Shown here: one piece after another, positions 1 through 6,537 of the stretch
Numbering within the stretch: the stretch's first letter is position 1
Layout: each line of letters opens with the position of its first letter
Assembly: GCA_007119395.1 (NCBI GenBank)
Contig: SKPS01000275.1
Coordinates: 1 to 6,835, forward strand
From: Lentimicrobiaceae bacterium
Lineage (GTDB): Bacteria; Bacteroidota; Bacteroidia; Bacteroidales; SKPS01
Length of the DNA stretch: 6,835 nt
Direction: 5' to 3'
Position numbers and translations under genes: made by a program
Notes under the pieces: model-generated
Seen by the model: only the letters and a program-made list of their open reading frames with translations
Told to the model about the DNA's origin: nothing
The model's database searches: none

Positions 1-1
1 C

Positions 2-430
2 CAAATGGCTGACATCAGAAAAGATACCTTCTGTTCAAGCGGCCCCGGCGGGCAGTCGGTGAATACAACATACAGCGCTATACGCCTCACCCACGTCCCA
101 ACAGGAATTGTGGTCTCATGTCAGGACGAAAAGTCACAGATCAAGAACTTCGACAAAGCCATGAAGGTGCTGAGAACACGTATTTTTGAGCAGGAGTACC
201 AGAAATACCTCGACCAGATCTCCTCGAAAAGAAAGACCATGGTCTCTACCGGGGATCGAAGTGCCAAAATACGCACGTACAATTACCCCCAGGGAAGGGT
301 GACAGATCACAGAATCGGATTCACCATGTATAACCTGCCTGCAGTGATGAACGGAGAGATCATGGAGCTGATAGAGAAACTCCAGGTGGCCGAAAACGCA
401 GAACGACTCAAAGAAGCCGTGGCAGGATAA
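2..430 (+). CDS. prfA: Peptide chain release factor 1 (RF1), C-terminal part, 5' end outside window
   Basis: RF1 recognises UAA and UAG stop codons in the ribosomal A site and triggers hydrolysis of peptidyl-tRNA. About 142 residues are visible, roughly the last 40% of a family that is usually about 360 residues long. The catalytic GGQ loop ([10 protein letters not shown]) is encoded with GGQ at bases 47-55. It is followed by [11 protein letters not shown], which is closer to the RF1 pattern (NTTDSAIR) than to RF2 (NRTESAVR), and by the conserved [10 protein letters not shown] segment near the end. The ATG at base 5 is an internal methionine, because the frame is open to the window edge and the fold needs the missing upstream domains. 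The stop-codon-reading PxT motif lies outside, so the RF1 rather than RF2 call rests on the GGQ-domain wording and on the pyrF neighbour. The gap to pyrF is 46 bp. Confidence 0.95.
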   Translation, partial: QMADIRKDTFCSSGPGGQSVNTTYSAIRLTHVPTGIVVSCQDEKSQIKNFDKAMKVLRTRIFEQEYQKYLDQISSKRKTMVSTGDRSAKIRTYNYPQGRVTDHRIGFTMYNLPAVMNGEIMELIEKLQVAENAERLKEAVAG

Positions 431-476
431 ACACACCGACATCCACAGCCCCCATAAACACAATGAAACATAACCC

Positions 477-1349
477 ATGAACAAACAGCAGCTTACCGAA
501 CTGATCAAAAGAAAGAAGAGCTTTTTGTGTGTTGGCCTTGACAGCGACATGACAAAAATCCCTCACCATCTGCTCAACGAGGAAGATCCGGTCTTCGCCT
601 TTAACAAAGCCATCATCGATGCCACACATGAACTCGCCGTGGCATACAAACCCAATCTGGCTTTCTACGAGTCGCGTGGACTGGCAGGGTGGCAGAGCCT
701 GGAAAAGACGATTGAGTACCTCTCGCAATTTGGTGATGATCTGTTTACCATTGCTGATGCGAAAAGGGGCGACATTGGAAACACCTCGAAGCAATACGCC
801 AAGGCATTCTTTGAAACACTTGGTTTTGATGCTGTTACAGTGGCGCCCTATATGGGCAGTGATTCCGTTACCCCTTTCCTTTCATACCAGGGGAAATGGG
901 TTGTACTGCTTGTACTCACCTCCAACGAAGGGGCCTCCGATTTCCAGATGACACAACCATGGTTCCCGTCGGCGCTTGACAAGCTGGGGATCAAGGTGCA
1001 GTACCCTCAGATGAAACTGTATGAACAGGTGGTCACCAAATCTCAGGAGTGGGCTGACGACAACTCTATGATGTTTGTAGTGGGTGCTACCAAAGCAGAG
1101 ATGTTGCAGGGCATCCGCAAGCTCGCCCCCGATCACTTTTTGCTTGTCCCCGGTGTGGGTGCACAGGGGGGGAGCCTTGAAGCCGTTGCCGAATACGGCA
1201 TGAACGCCGATTGTGGGCTCCTGGTGAATGCTTCACGAAGCATTCTGTTTGCAGCCGGTGATGAAACCTTTGCTGATAAAGCAAAGGGTGAGGCACAGTC
1301 GATGCAGCAACAGATGGAGGCAGCCCTCATTAAACACAACATCATTTAA
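477..1349 (+). CDS. pyrF: Orotidine 5'-phosphate decarboxylase
   Basis: Cytoplasmic TIM-barrel enzyme that decarboxylates OMP to UMP, the last step of de novo pyrimidine synthesis. The protein has 290 residues, which fits the longer bacterial subfamily (about 270-290) rather than the 230-residue E. coli type. Visible motifs in order are VGLDSD (19-24) after the first strand, YKPN with Lys58, the catalytic DAKRGD (94-99, with Asp94, Lys96 and Asp99) followed by IGNTS, the phosphate-binding VPGVGAQGG (224-232) and NASRSI (251-256, with Arg254). All key residues are present and the frame is intact. The start at 477 sits just before the conserved N-terminal region. There is no Shine-Dalgarno sequence, only an A-rich leader, as is usual in Bacteroidota. 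It lies 46 bp after prfA and 50 bp before dacB, so cotranscription is plausible. Confidence 0.97.
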   Translation: MNKQQLTELIKRKKSFLCVGLDSDMTKIPHHLLNEEDPVFAFNKAIIDATHELAVAYKPNLAFYESRGLAGWQSLEKTIEYLSQFGDDLFTIADAKRGDIGNTSKQYAKAFFETLGFDAVTVAPYMGSDSVTPFLSYQGKWVVLLVLTSNEGASDFQMTQPWFPSALDKLGIKVQYPQMKLYEQVVTKSQEWADDNSMMFVVGATKAEMLQGIRKLAPDHFLLVPGVGAQGGSLEAVAEYGMNADCGLLVNASRSILFAAGDETFADKAKGEAQSMQQQMEAALIKHNII

Positions 1350-1399
1350 TCACCACAACCCATCGTGCAGCCGGCTTCTGCAACAACCGGTCATTTATC

Positions 1400-2968
1400 A
1401 TGAAGAGAAATCCCGGCAACCATTTTCAAGCGTTATATTGTATTGAGCCTGGTCGTATTGTGCGACAAGGTGCAGGCAGCGTATCGATGCTGCTGCTGTC
1501 GATACTGTTTCTTTGGCCGGGTATAGCCAAGGGGCAGCAGTCCGACAGTGTGTTGTTAAACGAATTTGATGCGGCATTGGTCCATTTTGCCGGGTCCGAT
1601 CCCTTGCGGCATGCTTCGTGGAGTTTCACCGCCATCGATGTCAACAGCGGTGAACGGTACCGGGGTGTGAACGATCATCTTGCCCTGATCCCGGCATCCA
1701 CACTTAAGCCATACACCTCAGGGGCCGTGTTGTCTATGCTTGGCAGCGATTACCGTTTTACCACATCAGTGATGATGGGTGGCGAAATGGATCAGGACGG
1801 TGTGCTGCATGGGAACCTGTACATGGTTGGAGGTGGAGACCCGACGCTGGGTTCAGAGCGTTTTGGTGCCGAAGCAAACATCGACTCTTTGTTTCTTCGG
1901 ATACTGATCTCTTTGCAGGATCTCGGCATTCATACCATCAGTGGTTATGTGATGGGCGACGGATCGATATTCGGCACCATGCCGGTCACCACCTCCTGGC
2001 AGTATGAGGACATCGGCAACCATTACGGAGCGGGCGCGTATGGTCTTTCGGCGTGGGACAACCGTGTCACCTATACCTTTCAGCCGGGCAGACGTCCCGG
2101 AGACCCTGCCCCCCTCGCCGGAACAACACCTGATGTCTCTTACCTGAATGTGATCAATGAAGTGACCACCGGCCACCGCGGTTCGGGTGACCGGGTGAAC
2201 ATCTTTGGAGCACCGTACACCAACCAACATTGGCTCAGGGGCACCGTGCCGGCAGGCGTCGCCAGCTTTGATGTGGGAGGAGCGCTTCCCGATCCCCCGT
2301 ATCAGGTCGCTTTTGAACTGCACAACTACTTGGTTGAGAATGGCATCAGCATCACCCAACCCCCCACCACACACCTAAGGGTTCAGTGGATGGGTGAAAC
2401 GGATACCCTCATTCGAAGAACACTGATGGTGCATCAATCGCCCCCTTTGGAAGAGATCGTGTATTGGGTGAATTTCCGCAGTGTGAACATGTATGCTGAA
2501 GCACTGGTGAAGATATTAGGGCATGAACGTGGGGAGGCCGGCACAACCGCAGAAGGGCTGCGGGTGATTGAACGTTTCTGGGCCGGCAGAGGCGTCGACC
2601 TGTCGGGACTGAACCTGAAAGATGGAAGCGGCCTCTCAAGAAAAAACATCATCACAACCCAAACCTTGGCCCGTGCATTGGTGGTGATGACACAAGATCA
2701 TTCGTGGGAGAGTTTCTATGCATCCTTTCCTGTAGCCGGTGAAACCGGTAGTGTCGCGAACCGGTTTCGGCGTGGCGCAGCACGGGGAAACCTGAGGGCA
2801 AAAAGCGGGACACTGGAAAATGTAAGAGGCTTTAGTGGTTATGCCAACACCGCATCCGGTAGAACACTCGCTTATGCACTGGTGGTGAACAACTACTGCG
2901 GAACCAGAAACAACCTTATGAATGAAATTGAAATCCTCCTTCGCAAAATGTGTGAAATCGACGACTGA
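1400..2968 (+). CDS. dacB: D-alanyl-D-alanine carboxypeptidase/endopeptidase, PBP4 type (peptidase S13)
   Basis: Periplasmic penicillin-binding enzyme that trims terminal D-Ala from peptidoglycan stem peptides and/or cuts D-Ala-mDAP cross-links. From the ATG at 1400 it has 522 residues. The three active-site motifs are present: SxxK as S100-T-L-K103 within IPASTLKPYT, SxN as SVN 361-363, and KTG-like KSG 468-470 within AKSGTLENVRGFSGY. Typical S13 landmarks also appear: GNLYMVGGGDPTL (138-150) and DGSGLSRKN (408-416). The long region between motifs 1 and 2 is the family's inserted domains. A hydrophobic export segment (MLLLSILFLWPGIA, 30-43) precedes QQSDS. With the 1400 start the n-region is unusually long (29 residues). 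A GTG at 1460 (RQGAGSVS before the core) or the ATG at 1487 would give a more ordinary signal peptide. The family assignment is firm; the exact start is not. Confidence 0.93.
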   Translation: MKRNPGNHFQALYCIEPGRIVRQGAGSVSMLLLSILFLWPGIAKGQQSDSVLLNEFDAALVHFAGSDPLRHASWSFTAIDVNSGERYRGVNDHLALIPASTLKPYTSGAVLSMLGSDYRFTTSVMMGGEMDQDGVLHGNLYMVGGGDPTLGSERFGAEANIDSLFLRILISLQDLGIHTISGYVMGDGSIFGTMPVTTSWQYEDIGNHYGAGAYGLSAWDNRVTYTFQPGRRPGDPAPLAGTTPDVSYLNVINEVTTGHRGSGDRVNIFGAPYTNQHWLRGTVPAGVASFDVGGALPDPPYQVAFELHNYLVENGISITQPPTTHLRVQWMGETDTLIRRTLMVHQSPPLEEIVYWVNFRSVNMYAEALVKILGHERGEAGTTAEGLRVIERFWAGRGVDLSGLNLKDGSGLSRKNIITTQTLARALVVMTQDHSWESFYASFPVAGETGSVANRFRRGAARGNLRAKSGTLENVRGFSGYANTASGRTLAYALVVNNYCGTRNNLMNEIEILLRKMCEIDD

Positions 2969-2990
2969 TCCTTTGCCCGTTCACTCTTTT

Positions 2991-3020
2991 TTTATACATT
3001 AGCCCTCTGAAATAATTTTG
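2991..3020 (+). promoter_or_regulatory. Candidate Bacteroidota sigma-ABfr promoter for ilvE
   Basis: TAATTTTG at 3013-3020 matches the Bacteroidota -7 consensus TAnnTTTG exactly. Eighteen bases upstream is TTTA (2991-2994), one mismatch from the -33 consensus TTTG, inside a T-rich run. Transcription would begin near 3027, leaving a leader of about 18 nt before the ATG at 3045. The site lies in the 76-bp gap after dacB. The call is based on pattern matching only. Confidence 0.55.
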
Positions 3021-3044
3021 TTTAACCCTTTAATATATGATCAC

Positions 3045-4061
3045 ATGAATATAGACTGGAAAAACCTGCCGTTTGGTTATTTTAAAACGAAATACAATGT
3101 ACGTGCCTGGTATCGTGATGGCCAATGGGGTGAGCTGGAGGTGACTGAATCGGAAGAGATCACGTTGCACATGGCTGCCACCTCTCTTCATTACGGTCAG
3201 GAGGCCTTTGAAGGGATGAAAGCCTTTGCCGGGAAAGATGGCAAAGTGCGCATTTTTCGCTGGGAGGAGAACTGCAAAAGGTTACAATTATCTGCCAGGG
3301 GTATTTTGATGCAGGAAGTGCCTGATGAGCTGTTCAAAGAGGCGATCACGAAGGTGGTGCAGCTCAACCGTGAGTTTGTGCCTCCCCATGGCCATGGATC
3401 CGCTTTCTACCTGCGCCCGCTCTTGCTCGGTACTGGTGCCCAGGTTGGTATCCAACCGGCTAAAGAGTACCTCTTCATGGTGTTTGGCACCCCCGTAGGA
3501 CCTTACTTCCGCGAAGGCTTCAACCCCGTCTCCATTCAGATTGTAAGAGACTATGACCGTGCCGCACCACTCGGAACAGGAACCTATAAAGTGGGTGGAA
3601 ATTATGCAGCCAGCCTCAATGCCATGAAAAGAGGCAAAGAAGAAGGCTTCAGCTCCGTGCTGTTCCTCGATGCCAAAGAGAAAAAATATATCGACGAATG
3701 TGGCCCTGCCAACTTCTTCGGAATCAAAAACAACACATACGTCACACCCGAATCATCCTCCATCCTCGCCTCCATCACAAACAAAAGCCTTGTCACCCTG
3801 GCTGAAGACATGGGGCTGAAGGTGGAACGCCGCAGAGTCCCCGTCGAAGAGCTGGAAACCTTTGAAGAGGTGGGCGCATGTGGCACCGCAGCGGTGATCT
3901 CCCCCATCGGGAAAATTGTCGACAGAGACACCGGAAAGATCTACTCATACTGCAAAGATGGAAAAGCAGGCCCTGTGTCACAAAAACTGTATAAAACACT
4001 CACTGGAATTCAGTGTGGTGAAGTGGAAGACAAACATGGCTGGAACATGATCATAGAGTAG
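3045..4061 (+). CDS. ilvE: Branched-chain-amino-acid aminotransferase
   Basis: Fold-type IV PLP enzyme that interconverts leucine, isoleucine and valine with their 2-oxo acids using glutamate/2-oxoglutarate; cytoplasmic. The protein has 338 residues from ATG 3045. Visible landmarks are HYGQEAFEGMKAF (49-61), YLRPLL (122-127), the PLP lysine Lys182 in GTYKVGGNYAAS (as in mammalian-type BCATs), ECGPANFF with Glu218 (217-225), and ACGTAAVISPIGKI (278-291). An in-frame TTG at 3018 would add nine residues (MFNPLIYDH), but it lies inside the candidate -7 promoter element. The family N-terminus as I recall it in Bacteroides (IDW..LPFGY) starts right at MNIDWKNLPFGY, so 3045 is preferred. It appears to be a separate transcription unit, with hairpins downstream and a promoter upstream. 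Confidence 0.96.
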   Translation: MNIDWKNLPFGYFKTKYNVRAWYRDGQWGELEVTESEEITLHMAATSLHYGQEAFEGMKAFAGKDGKVRIFRWEENCKRLQLSARGILMQEVPDELFKEAITKVVQLNREFVPPHGHGSAFYLRPLLLGTGAQVGIQPAKEYLFMVFGTPVGPYFREGFNPVSIQIVRDYDRAAPLGTGTYKVGGNYAASLNAMKRGKEEGFSSVLFLDAKEKKYIDECGPANFFGIKNNTYVTPESSSILASITNKSLVTLAEDMGLKVERRRVPVEELETFEEVGACGTAAVISPIGKIVDRDTGKIYSYCKDGKAGPVSQKLYKTLTGIQCGEVEDKHGWNMIIE

Positions 4062-4086
4062 TTCGATGATCCTGCTGATGCCATGA

Positions 4087-4118
4087 GGGAAGCAAAAATC
4101 TTTCAGGTCTTGCTTCTC
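4087..4118 (+). other. Imperfect stem-loop downstream of ilvE
   Basis: GGGAAGCAA (4087-4095) pairs with TTGCTTCTC (4110-4118) over nine positions, one of them a G-T wobble, around a 14-nt loop. TGATG (4076-4080) and CATCA (4124-4128) could extend it after an internal loop. It begins 26 bp after the ilvE stop. No T-run follows, so it is either part of the ilvE 3' UTR or chance. Confidence 0.35.
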
Positions 4119-4136
4119 CATATCATCAACCCAATA

Positions 4137-4170
4137 CAAACCCCAAAGTGGCACGCCACTTTGGGGTTTG
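4137..4170 (+). terminator. Perfect 16-bp inverted repeat between ilvE and htpG, terminator-like
   Basis: Arms CAAACCCCAAAGTGGC (4137-4152) and GCCACTTTGGGGTTTG (4155-4170) are exactly complementary with only AC between them. The RNA would form about 15 bp with a CACG loop. This is the strongest hairpin of the coding part and lies between two genes that look independently transcribed, which favours termination of ilvE transcripts. No U-tract follows on either strand, so factor-independent termination is not certain. RNA stabilisation or protein binding are alternatives. Confidence 0.5.
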
Positions 4171-4179
4171 ATCTGTAAG

Positions 4180-4247
4180 AGAGGATCGGTATTGACAATT
4201 TGTCAGTTATGCAGCAGATGGCACACCCTTTGTCAATGCCTGCCTCT
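4180..4247 (+). promoter_or_regulatory. Long imperfect stem-loop / repeated TTGTCA half-sites upstream of htpG
   Basis: AGAGG (4180-4184) pairs with CCTCT (4243-4247). After a 3x2 internal loop, GGTATTGACAA (4188-4198) pairs with TTGTCAATGCC (4230-4240) with one wobble. The loop is 31 nt. The left arm is also part of a compact palindrome, TGACAATTTGTCA (4193-4205), so there are three TTGTCA/TGACAA half-sites in 45 bp. It ends 50 bp before the htpG ATG. It could be a transcription-factor operator or a 5' UTR structure; no CIRCE element and no clear TAnnTTTG promoter is present. Confidence 0.4.
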
Positions 4248-4297
4248 GTTCCATGAGAGAAATGCTGATTATCAACCAAAAAAAAAATAGAACCACA

Positions 4298-6196
4298 ATG
4301 CAACAGGGAAAAATCAACGTTCAAACGGAGAACATCTTTCCGATCATTAAGAAGTTCCTTTACTCTGACCACGAAATCTTCCTTCGGGAGTTGGTGTCAA
4401 ATGCCGTTGACGCCACGCAGAAGCTGAAAGCACTGGCATCACTGGGAACCTTTAAAGGTGAATTGGGTGACCTCACCATCCGCGTAAAAATCGACAAAGA
4501 GAATAAAACCCTGACGGTTTCTGATGCAGGAATTGGTATGACCGGTGAAGAGGTGGAGAAATACATTAACCAGATTGCTTTTTCGAGTGCCGAGGAGTTC
4601 TTGAAGAAATTCAAAAATGTTGATGCAGCCAACATCATTGGGCACTTTGGACTCGGATTCTACTCCAGTTTTATGGTGTCTAACCGGGTGGATCTCTTTA
4701 CCAAGACATACAAAAAGGGGGGAAGCACCAAGCCGGTAAAATGGTCGTGTGACGGCACCCCTGAATACACCATGGAAGAGACCGACAAGCAGAGCCGCGG
4801 TACCGATGTGGTGTTACACATCAACGACGACTCTCTTGAGTTTCTGGAAGAGGAAAGAATCTTGTCGATGCTGAGAAAATACTGCCGGTTTTTGCCTGTA
4901 CCCATTGAGTTTGGCACTGAATCGTACAGTGAAAAGGTGGAAGGTGAGAAAGACGAAGAGGGCAACGACAAGTACGAAACGAAAGAGCGGCCACGCATCA
5001 TCAACAACACCGACCCGCTGTGGAAAAAGCCCCCGGTGGATCTCAAAGAGGAGGATTACCTTTCCTTCTACCGTGAATTGTACCCGATGCAGTTCGAAGA
5101 CCCGCTCTTCAATATACACCTGAACGTCGACTACCCGTTTAACCTCACCGGGATACTCTATTTTCCCAAAGTGAAACACAACCTGGAGGTGCAGAGGGAT
5201 AAAATACAACTCTACTCAAACCAAGTGTTTATCACCGATTCAGTAGAGGGTGTGGTACCCGATTTCCTCACCTTGCTCCATGGTGTAATCGACTCCCCCG
5301 ATATTCCGCTGAACGTCTCACGGTCGTACCTGCAAAGCGATGCCAACGTGAAAAAGATCTCAGGGCACATCAGCAGAAAAGTAGCCGATAAGCTGGAAGA
5401 GATCTTTAAAAACCGGCGCGATGAATTTGAGAAGAAATGGGATGACATTCGCATCTTCATTATATATGGTATGCTCACCGACGAAAAATTTGCCGAGCGC
5501 GCCATGAAGTTTCTGTTGCTGAAAAACACCAACGACAAATACTTCACTATTGAGGAGTACAAGAGTCACATTACGGATCTACAGACCAACAAAGACAAAA
5601 AGGTGGTTCATCTGTATGCCAATGACACGGAGGCGCAGCACACATACATTGCAGCGGCGGCTGAGCGTGGTTATGATGTGCTGTTGCTCGACGGGCCTCT
5701 CGACAGCCACCTGATCAATCACCTGGAGCAGAAGCTCGAAGGGGTGCAGTTCGCCCGGGTGGATGCAGACGTCATGGAGAAGCTGATCAACAAAGAGGAC
5801 CAGATGCCTTCGAAGCTGAGTGAGGATGACCAGAAAGCGCTGAAAGAGCTTATCGAGAAAACCATCGACAACAAAGAGTTTATGGTCTCTTTCGAAAGCC
5901 AGAGCCCTGATGAGGTACCTATGATGATTACCCGACCCGAGTTTATGAGAAGGATGAAAGAGATGCAGCAGTTGGGTGGCGGTATGCACACTTTTGGAGC
6001 ATTCCCCGACAGCTACAACCTGGTGGTGAATACCAACCACCCGCAAATCGACTTGCTGACGAAAAAGGAGACCGCTGAAGAACACAAACAAAAGCTTGTT
6101 AGCCAACTCTTTGACCTCGCACTGCTTGCACAGAATATGCTGAAGGGAGAAAAACTCACCACCTTTGTGAAGCGAAGTGTTGAGATGATCGGATGA
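4298..6196 (+). CDS. htpG: Molecular chaperone HtpG (bacterial Hsp90)
   Basis: Cytoplasmic ATP-dependent dimeric chaperone that remodels client proteins with DnaK. The protein has 632 residues from ATG 4298. The N-terminal GHKL ATPase domain shows ELVSNAVDA with Glu31, Asn35 and Asp38, DAGIGM (76-81), and the lid/P-loop-like GHFGLGFYSS (115-124). The middle domain carries PLNVSRSYLQ with Arg342, the ATP-contacting arginine. The C-terminal dimerisation domain ends LLAQNMLKGEKLTTFVKRSVEMIG. An upstream in-frame ATG at 4253 adds 15 residues (REMLIINQKKNRTT) that do not belong to the conserved N-terminus and are encoded by an A10-containing leader, so 4298 is preferred. A charged linker near 212-231 is typical of the family. 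From memory, Bacteroides HtpG is about 680 residues with an extra charged helical insert in the C-terminal domain; that insert is absent here around 585-600. No Shine-Dalgarno sequence is seen. Confidence 0.97.
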   Translation: MQQGKINVQTENIFPIIKKFLYSDHEIFLRELVSNAVDATQKLKALASLGTFKGELGDLTIRVKIDKENKTLTVSDAGIGMTGEEVEKYINQIAFSSAEEFLKKFKNVDAANIIGHFGLGFYSSFMVSNRVDLFTKTYKKGGSTKPVKWSCDGTPEYTMEETDKQSRGTDVVLHINDDSLEFLEEERILSMLRKYCRFLPVPIEFGTESYSEKVEGEKDEEGNDKYETKERPRIINNTDPLWKKPPVDLKEEDYLSFYRELYPMQFEDPLFNIHLNVDYPFNLTGILYFPKVKHNLEVQRDKIQLYSNQVFITDSVEGVVPDFLTLLHGVIDSPDIPLNVSRSYLQSDANVKKISGHISRKVADKLEEIFKNRRDEFEKKWDDIRIFIIYGMLTDEKFAERAMKFLLLKNTNDKYFTIEEYKSHITDLQTNKDKKVVHLYANDTEAQHTYIAAAAERGYDVLLLDGPLDSHLINHLEQKLEGVQFARVDADVMEKLINKEDQMPSKLSEDDQKALKELIEKTIDNKEFMVSFESQSPDEVPMMITRPEFMRRMKEMQQLGGGMHTFGAFPDSYNLVVNTNHPQIDLLTKKETAEEHKQKLVSQLFDLALLAQNMLKGEKLTTFVKRSVEMIG

Positions 6197-6211
6197 TAGA
6201 GTGCCTTGGTG

Positions 6212-6244
6212 ATCATCCGTTCAGTTCAGTGGTGATGCTTTTTT
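6212..6244 (+). terminator. Weak candidate intrinsic terminator of htpG
   Basis: ATCATCC (6212-6218) pairs with GGTGAT (6231-6236) as six pairs with a bulged T and a 12-nt loop, followed two bases later by T6 (6239-6244). A competing hairpin uses the end of the gene: CGGATGAT (6190-6197) with ATCATCCG (6212-6219), 8 bp. Position and T-run suit termination, but the stem is weak. Confidence 0.4.
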
Positions 6245-6262
6245 GTTGTCAGGATTGATGGG

Positions 6263-6283
6263 TTTTGGCTTTTGGCTGTTGGC
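6263..6283. repeat. Heptanucleotide repeat, TTTTGGC type (first cluster)
   Basis: Three tandem heptads TTTTGGC, TTTTGGC, TGTTGGC occupy 6263-6283. Related heptad runs recur at 6334-6368 (five units such as TTTTAGC, CTTTGGC, TTTTGGC) and at 6583-6617 (five units). They separate the CACAGAG segments from the palindromic units. Confidence 0.7.
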
Positions 6284-6288
6284 TTTTC

Positions 6289-6537
6289 ATTACACAGAGT
6301 TTCACAGAGGTAAAAAGGAGTTTCACGGAGAAAGACTGGCTTTTAGCCTTTGGCTGTTTGCTTTTGGCTATTTTTTGGCCACCCGCAAACCATGCTATGT
6401 CCCGTAGGGACAAGATATTGTTAGAAACGGAGCCCACACACACCAAATGTCCCGTAGGGACAAGATATTGGTAGAAACGGAGCCCACACACACACCCAAT
6501 GTCCCGTAGGGACATGATATTGGGATGTTGGCTTCTT
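6289..6537. repeat. Composite repeat block A (about 249 bp)
   Basis: Order within the block: ATTACACAGAG-type segment with short repeats of (T)TTCACAGAGG / TTCACGGAGA (6289-6333), heptad TTTTGGC run (6334-6380), GCAAACCATGCTA joint (6385-6397), then three TGTCCCGTAGGGACA units (6398-6525), closing with GGGATGTTGGCTTCTT. The same order recurs in block B directly downstream. There is no coding capacity on the + strand. A minus-strand open frame across it is made only of the repeats. Confidence 0.85.
6398..6525. repeat. TGTCCCGTAGGGACA palindrome cluster 1, three units
   Basis: Exact 15-mers at 6398-6412, 6448-6462 and 6500-6514. Each has 6-bp arms TGTCCC/GGGACA around GTA. The first two are followed by AAGATATTG(G/T)TAGAAACGG and AGCCCACACACAC, giving periods of 50 and 52 bp. 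The third is followed by TGATATTGGGATGTTGGCT and ends the cluster. The whole unit is repeated, spacers included, so this is a tandem repeat and not a CRISPR array. Confidence 0.9.

Noticed and set aside
1366..1382. Hairpin TGCAG..CTGCA between pyrF and dacB
   Set aside because: It has only 5 bp of stem and no T-run, so it is too weak to call a terminator.
1853..2374. 173-codon antisense frame inside dacB, and a 175-codon one inside htpG (5579-6106)
   Set aside because: Both lie entirely opposite well-supported genes with all motifs intact, and their translations show no recognisable family.
4253..4297. Upstream ATG start for htpG
   Set aside because: The extra 15 residues come from an A-rich leader with an A10 run and precede the conserved N-terminus, which begins at MQQGKINVQTENIFPI.
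4171..4297. CIRCE element, sigma-32 promoter or TAnnTTTG promoter for htpG
   Set aside because: No TTAGCACTC/GAGTGCTAA pair is present, no CTTGAA..CCCCAT arrangement is present, and none of the TTTG occurrences has TA at the right position.
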